Source of the DNA: Gemmatimonadota bacterium
GTDB lineage: Bacteria; JBHIER01; G020348925
Assembly: GCA_020348925.1 (NCBI GenBank)
Contig: CP070758.1
Coordinates: 853,849-870,960, forward strand
DNA length: 17,112 nucleotides
Direction of reading: 5' to 3'
The position numbers and the translations under genes were made by a program. This document shows, piece after piece, positions 14,132-17,112 of the stretch. The notes under the pieces are model-generated. The model had not been told where the DNA came from. It was given only the letters and a program-made list of their open reading frames with translations, and did no database searches. Position 1 is the stretch's first letter. Every line of letters begins with the position of its first letter.

Positions 14132-15097
14132 ATGGAAAAAAGGCTGAAGGTGGTGGTTCCGAAAAAGGTAAAGCCGAAAAGAATTGATCTCTACCTTGTG
14201 GACTTCAAGAAGGGCATCTCAAGAAATCTCATACACAAACTGATCTCCGAGGCCCATATTACGGTCAACGGACTTCCAGTGAAAGCCCATCATCTCGTGA
14301 GACCTGGCGAGGAAATCGAAATCTTCTTCCCTGAACCTGAGAAGCCGTCCATTGATCCGGAGGATATCCCTCTGGATATCTTCTATGAAGATGAGGCTTT
14401 ATTGGTCGTCGATAAACCGGCGGGCATGGTTGTTCACCCTGGAGCGGGAAACTTCGCAGGTACTTTGGTCAATGCCCTTCTGCATCACTGCAATCACCTT
14501 TCAACCTTGGGTGGTCCATTGCGCATGGGTATTGTCCACCGTCTGGACAAAGATACATCGGGTTTATTAGTCGTAGCCAAAACAGACAGCGCTCATTTAA
14601 ATTTAGCGCGGCAGTTGCAGTTTCGCACAGTAAGACGTCAATATCTTGCCATCGTCTGGGGTACTTTTGATGAACCGTGGGGTCGGATTGAAGTGCCAAT
14701 AGGAAGGGATCGCATCGATCGGAAAAAGATGACTGTAGCTCCGATCTACGGTCGAATTGCTGCGACGAACTTCGATGTGTTGGAGCGGTTCGGATTATGT
14801 TCGTACATATCGTTGGAGCTTGAGACGGGTCGTACACATCAGATTCGGGTACACTTGGCCCATATCGACCATCCTGTCTTTGGTGATCCCCAATATGGAG
14901 GCCGCCGGAAGAAACTGGGCGGCTTGAGTCCGAAGAAGCGAGATCGGGCTGCGGAATTCCTCAGGTTGATGCCTCGTCAAGCACTCCACGCGGCAGGGCT
15001 CGGATTCGTCCATCCTGACACCGGCAGGAAGATGGATTTCTGTTCCGACCTCCCTGACGACATGGCCAGCCTTTTGGCGACGCTTCGGGCCGGCTAA
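14132..15097 (+). CDS. rluD: RluD-family 23S rRNA pseudouridine synthase
   Basis: A 321-residue RluA/RluD-type pseudouridine synthase, which turns specific uridines of rRNA (1911/1915/1917 in helix 69 for RluD itself) into pseudouridine. An S4 RNA-binding domain spans about residues 17-75. The catalytic domain follows, with HRLDKDTSGLLVVAKT (136-151) carrying the nucleophilic D139. The conserved ETGRTHQIRVHLAHIDHPVFGDPQYGG segment also appears (about 231-257). Length and domain order match RluD. ATG 14132 lies one base after the lspA stop, so translation is coupled. lspA-rluD pairs are common in bacteria. The exact target uridines are inferred from the family only. Confidence 0.94.
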   Translation: MEKRLKVVVPKKVKPKRIDLYLVDFKKGISRNLIHKLISEAHITVNGLPVKAHHLVRPGEEIEIFFPEPEKPSIDPEDIPLDIFYEDEALLVVDKPAGMVVHPGAGNFAGTLVNALLHHCNHLSTLGGPLRMGIVHRLDKDTSGLLVVAKTDSAHLNLARQLQFRTVRRQYLAIVWGTFDEPWGRIEVPIGRDRIDRKKMTVAPIYGRIAATNFDVLERFGLCSYISLELETGRTHQIRVHLAHIDHPVFGDPQYGGRRKKLGGLSPKKRDRAAEFLRLMPRQALHAAGLGFVHPDTGRKMDFCSDLPDDMASLLATLRAG

Positions 15098-15317
15098 GCG
15101 CCTGAGCCCACTCCTCCTTTTCAACCGATAGATAAAAATATGACATGATAGAAGCGCGTCCCTGTTTCAATGTACTGACAATTAAAATCTTGGATCATTT
15201 GACCTCGAAAACCAAAGACGTAAGCGGAACGGGTGTATCTCAGTTTGCTGTGCACCACAGTTGTCTGCGAAAGAATCGAGAGAAAGAGTATTCCCAACAC
15301 AAGGAGAGGCCCTATCA
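15098..15317. other. Intergenic gap between rluD and the transsulfuration-family gene
   Basis: A 220-base gap with no gene. A small perfect hairpin CTGTG-CAC-CACAG lies at 15248-15260. No T run follows the rluD stop, so no intrinsic terminator is supported, and no clear sigma-70 pair or riboswitch was recognised. The last 17 bases hold the AGGAGAGG ribosome site for the next gene. Confidence 0.4.
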
Positions 15318-16451
15318 ATGAAAAAAGAGACGCAATGTGTTCACAGTGGGAGCTATCGGGACAGCCAGGAACGCGGCATCAATACGCCGATCTTCACTTC
15401 CTCCTCTTACGAATATTTGGACAGGGAAGAGACGCCGTATCCTCGAAACTTCAATACGCCCAATCAGGATGCGGTCGTGCGCAAGGTGTGCGCCCTGGAA
15501 GGAGCAGAAAGCGGCGTTCTCTTCAGCTCCGGCATGGCGGCCATGAGCACTGCCATACTGGCCTTTGCCGTTTCCGGAGATCACGTGGTCATGCTGGACG
15601 AGTTGTACGGCGGAACCCATGCCTTCGCCACGGATGCCTTCGAAAGATTGGGGATCGAGTATTCTTTCGTGGCCACGGATGCAAAATCGGTGTGCCAGGC
15701 CATCGCCCCTCATACCAAAGTGATTGTGATTGAATCGCCGACAAACCCGCTGTTACATGTTTTCGACATACGCGAAATAGCGAAGCGTGCCAGGGAGAAG
15801 GGTATAACGACGATTTTCGACAACACCTTCGCATCCCCGGTGAACCAGAATCCTCTCAAGCTGGGGATAGACATCGTGGTTCACAGCGGCACCAAATACC
15901 TGGGCGGTCACAGTGACATCTGCAGCGGTGTCGCTGTCACTTCACGCGAAAGAGCGGAGCACATACGTGCCCTGGCAAAACATCTGGGCGGGAGTCTCAA
16001 CGCCGTGACCTGCTACTTGCTGGAGCGAAGTCTCAAGACCTTGGCCCTGAGAGTGGATCGCCAGTCGGATAACGCGCTTCGGGTTGCGGAATTTCTTGAG
16101 ACCGAGGAGAGGGTGTCGCGAGTGTACTATCCCGGATTGCCCGGCTTTCCCGGTCACGACATCGCTGCGTCACAGATGAAGGCATACGGAGGAATGCTGT
16201 CATTTGAATTGGACGAAGGGTTGGTCGACACGTCAACATTTCTGAGACGACTGCTGATTATCAAGCCCGCTGTGAGCTTGGGAGGTATTGAGTCAACCAT
16301 TTGTGCTCCAGCGGTCACATCGCATGCCAGGATTTCTGCCGAAGAGAGGAAACGAATCGGGATTACGAATTCCCTGCTGAGACTCTCGGTGGGAATCGAG
16401 CACGTGGACGATTTGATTGACGATCTGGAACAGGCCATGCATACGAAGTAG
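15318..16451 (+). CDS. Cys/Met-metabolism PLP-dependent enzyme (transsulfuration family)
   Basis: A 377-residue fold-type I PLP enzyme of the cystathionine gamma-synthase, cystathionine lyase and methionine gamma-lyase family. Seen motifs: the YPR tripeptide (41-43, usually YSR), LFSSGMAA (68-75), DELYGGTH (94-101), ESPTNPLL (139-146), DNTFASP (168-174), and the PLP lysine K193 in VHSGTKYLGGHSD. The C-terminal KPAVSLGGIESTICAPAV also fits. The reaction cannot be fixed from sequence: gamma-synthase, beta/gamma-lyase and homocysteine-forming enzymes share these motifs. The start is ATG 15318, eight bases after AGGAGAGG; the frame is open further upstream but without a ribosome site. It follows the core run after a 220-base gap and is followed after 41 bases by a cupin gene. 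Confidence 0.92.
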   Translation: MKKETQCVHSGSYRDSQERGINTPIFTSSSYEYLDREETPYPRNFNTPNQDAVVRKVCALEGAESGVLFSSGMAAMSTAILAFAVSGDHVVMLDELYGGTHAFATDAFERLGIEYSFVATDAKSVCQAIAPHTKVIVIESPTNPLLHVFDIREIAKRAREKGITTIFDNTFASPVNQNPLKLGIDIVVHSGTKYLGGHSDICSGVAVTSRERAEHIRALAKHLGGSLNAVTCYLLERSLKTLALRVDRQSDNALRVAEFLETEERVSRVYYPGLPGFPGHDIAASQMKAYGGMLSFELDEGLVDTSTFLRRLLIIKPAVSLGGIESTICAPAVTSHARISAEERKRIGITNSLLRLSVGIEHVDDLIDDLEQAMHTK

Positions 16452-16492
16452 GAATTGATGCCTATTGTATTGAGCATGTCAGGAGGATGCAG

Positions 16493-16804
16493 ATGATTGA
16501 ATATAAAGTCGATTTTGATTCGATTCCGTGGGAATCGCCTATGACTGGGCTTCGTGCAAGAAAGAAGATACAAGAGAACAAACAATTGCGGCTCGTTGAG
16601 TACACGAAAGAAATGGAACCTCACTGGTGTGAAAAGGGACATATCGGGTACGTCCTGGACGGTCAATTCGAGATACAATTTGAAAAAAAAGTGATTGTCT
16701 TCAATCCGGGCGATGGTATTTTCATACCCTCAGGTCCTGAGCACAAACACATGGGCAGGGTTCTGTCGGATGTGGTGCGAGTCATATTTGTTGAGGATGT
16801 CTGA
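16493..16804 (+). CDS. Small single-domain cupin protein
   Basis: A 103-residue single cupin barrel. Cupin motif 1 is HWCEKGHIGYVLDGQFEI (44-61), with likely metal ligands H44 and H50 (and possibly E47). Motif 2 is PGDGIFIPSGPEHKH (72-86), with H84 or H86. Such proteins bind a metal ion and can be dioxygenases, isomerases or small-molecule sensors; the substrate is unknown. ATG 16493 sits six bases after AGGAGG; ATG 16487 is adjacent to the ribosome site and less likely. It lies 41 bases after the transsulfuration-family gene, so the two probably share a transcript. A link to sulfur amino acid metabolism is only suggested by position. Confidence 0.88.
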   Translation: MIEYKVDFDSIPWESPMTGLRARKKIQENKQLRLVEYTKEMEPHWCEKGHIGYVLDGQFEIQFEKKVIVFNPGDGIFIPSGPEHKHMGRVLSDVVRVIFVEDV

Positions 16805-17112
16805 CATAGATATGCACGTAACGGAAATATGGGTCACTTCCTTTTGAACCCGAATAATATACGGAACAGGACAACAGTTGTCATTTCTGTCCCGCAACAA
16901 GTGCGGGATAAACTCCTGCAGAGCCTGCCCCGACTGTCTTGCGGGGAATCTCCACGAGCGGTGCAACGGACGTCTCTGTTCATGAGATTCCGGGAAGCTG
17001 GGGTGGATACACCCCATAAACGTAAAAATGGTCATGATAGAGTGTTCGAAACCAGTATTCTTTAGCCTGGTTTATTCATGAGCTGTCATTCCGGCCCCCG
17101 TAATAGAATACG
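16805..17112. repeat. Palindrome-rich non-coding end of window
   Basis: About 308 bases with no supported gene. Inverted repeats visible: CCCGCA/TGCGGG (16891-16907, loop of five), CCCCG/CGGGG (16928-16946), GGAATCTC/GAGATTCC (16945-16952 with 16984-16991), and the perfect hairpin GGGGTG-GATA-CACCCC (17000-17015). None is followed by a T run. The GTCATT and GGGAATC-like words resemble dispersed REP-like repeats of deltaproteobacterial genomes, and a further GTCATTCC begins at about 17085 and may run off the window. Confidence 0.45.

Noticed and set aside
16829-17065. Plus-strand open frame of 78 codons after the cupin
   Set aside because: It runs through several perfect inverted repeats, has no ribosome site and no recognisable domain.
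1-17112. CRISPR arrays or phage genes
   Set aside because: No regularly spaced direct repeats and no capsid, tail, terminase or integrase-like proteins were seen.

Overview
The window reads as bacterial chromosome with every recognisable gene on the + strand. Its right two thirds (about 6.7 to 15.1 kb) is a housekeeping run: yggS, yggT, a DivIVA-domain gene, yggU, a purine nucleoside phosphorylase, ileS, a DksA/TraR zinc-finger gene, lspA and an rluD-type pseudouridine synthase. This gene set and the style of the proteins suggest a deltaproteobacterial (Desulfobacterota-like) genome. That assignment is inference from gene content, because the window has no rRNA or other clear taxonomic marker.

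The left third (1 to about 6.0 kb) is accessory. It opens with a well-formed integron attC site (56-126), then a phosphotriesterase-family gene whose flanks carry the complementary R' and R'' core sequences of one gene cassette, then a second, looser attC-like site (1069-1192). After this come a secreted alpha/beta hydrolase, an orphan membrane-anchored protein, a GNAT acetyltransferase with a structured downstream segment, and an orphan secreted protein. The cassette gene, the hydrolase and the orphan secreted protein are AT-rich. The latter two have Bacteroidota-like signal peptides ending in FGQ or FAQ, unlike the GC-richer core, so transfer is likely. No integrase gene is visible. An 827-base stretch (5265-6091) has no convincing gene and holds several strong inverted repeats. 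It ends in a promoter-like TTGACA with a 14-bp palindrome before a small SH3-like hypothetical gene.

The core run is tightly spaced, with gaps of 1 to 58 bases and one 125-base overlap, and is probably one or a few transcripts starting near 6665-6700. It joins PLP homeostasis (YggS), envelope and division functions (YggT, DivIVA, LspA), purine salvage, isoleucine tRNA charging, transcription control by a DksA-like factor, and 23S rRNA modification. Downstream, a PLP-dependent transsulfuration-family enzyme is paired with a small cupin, and the window ends in palindrome-rich non-coding DNA.

Main points of interest: the isoleucyl-tRNA synthetase has the ATP-binding HxGH signature rearranged to GVHH; the PNP has Asp where 6-oxopurine-specific enzymes have Asn; YggT has three repeats rather than two; DivIVA and yggU overlap by 125 bases in different frames; and an integron cassette sits at the left edge.
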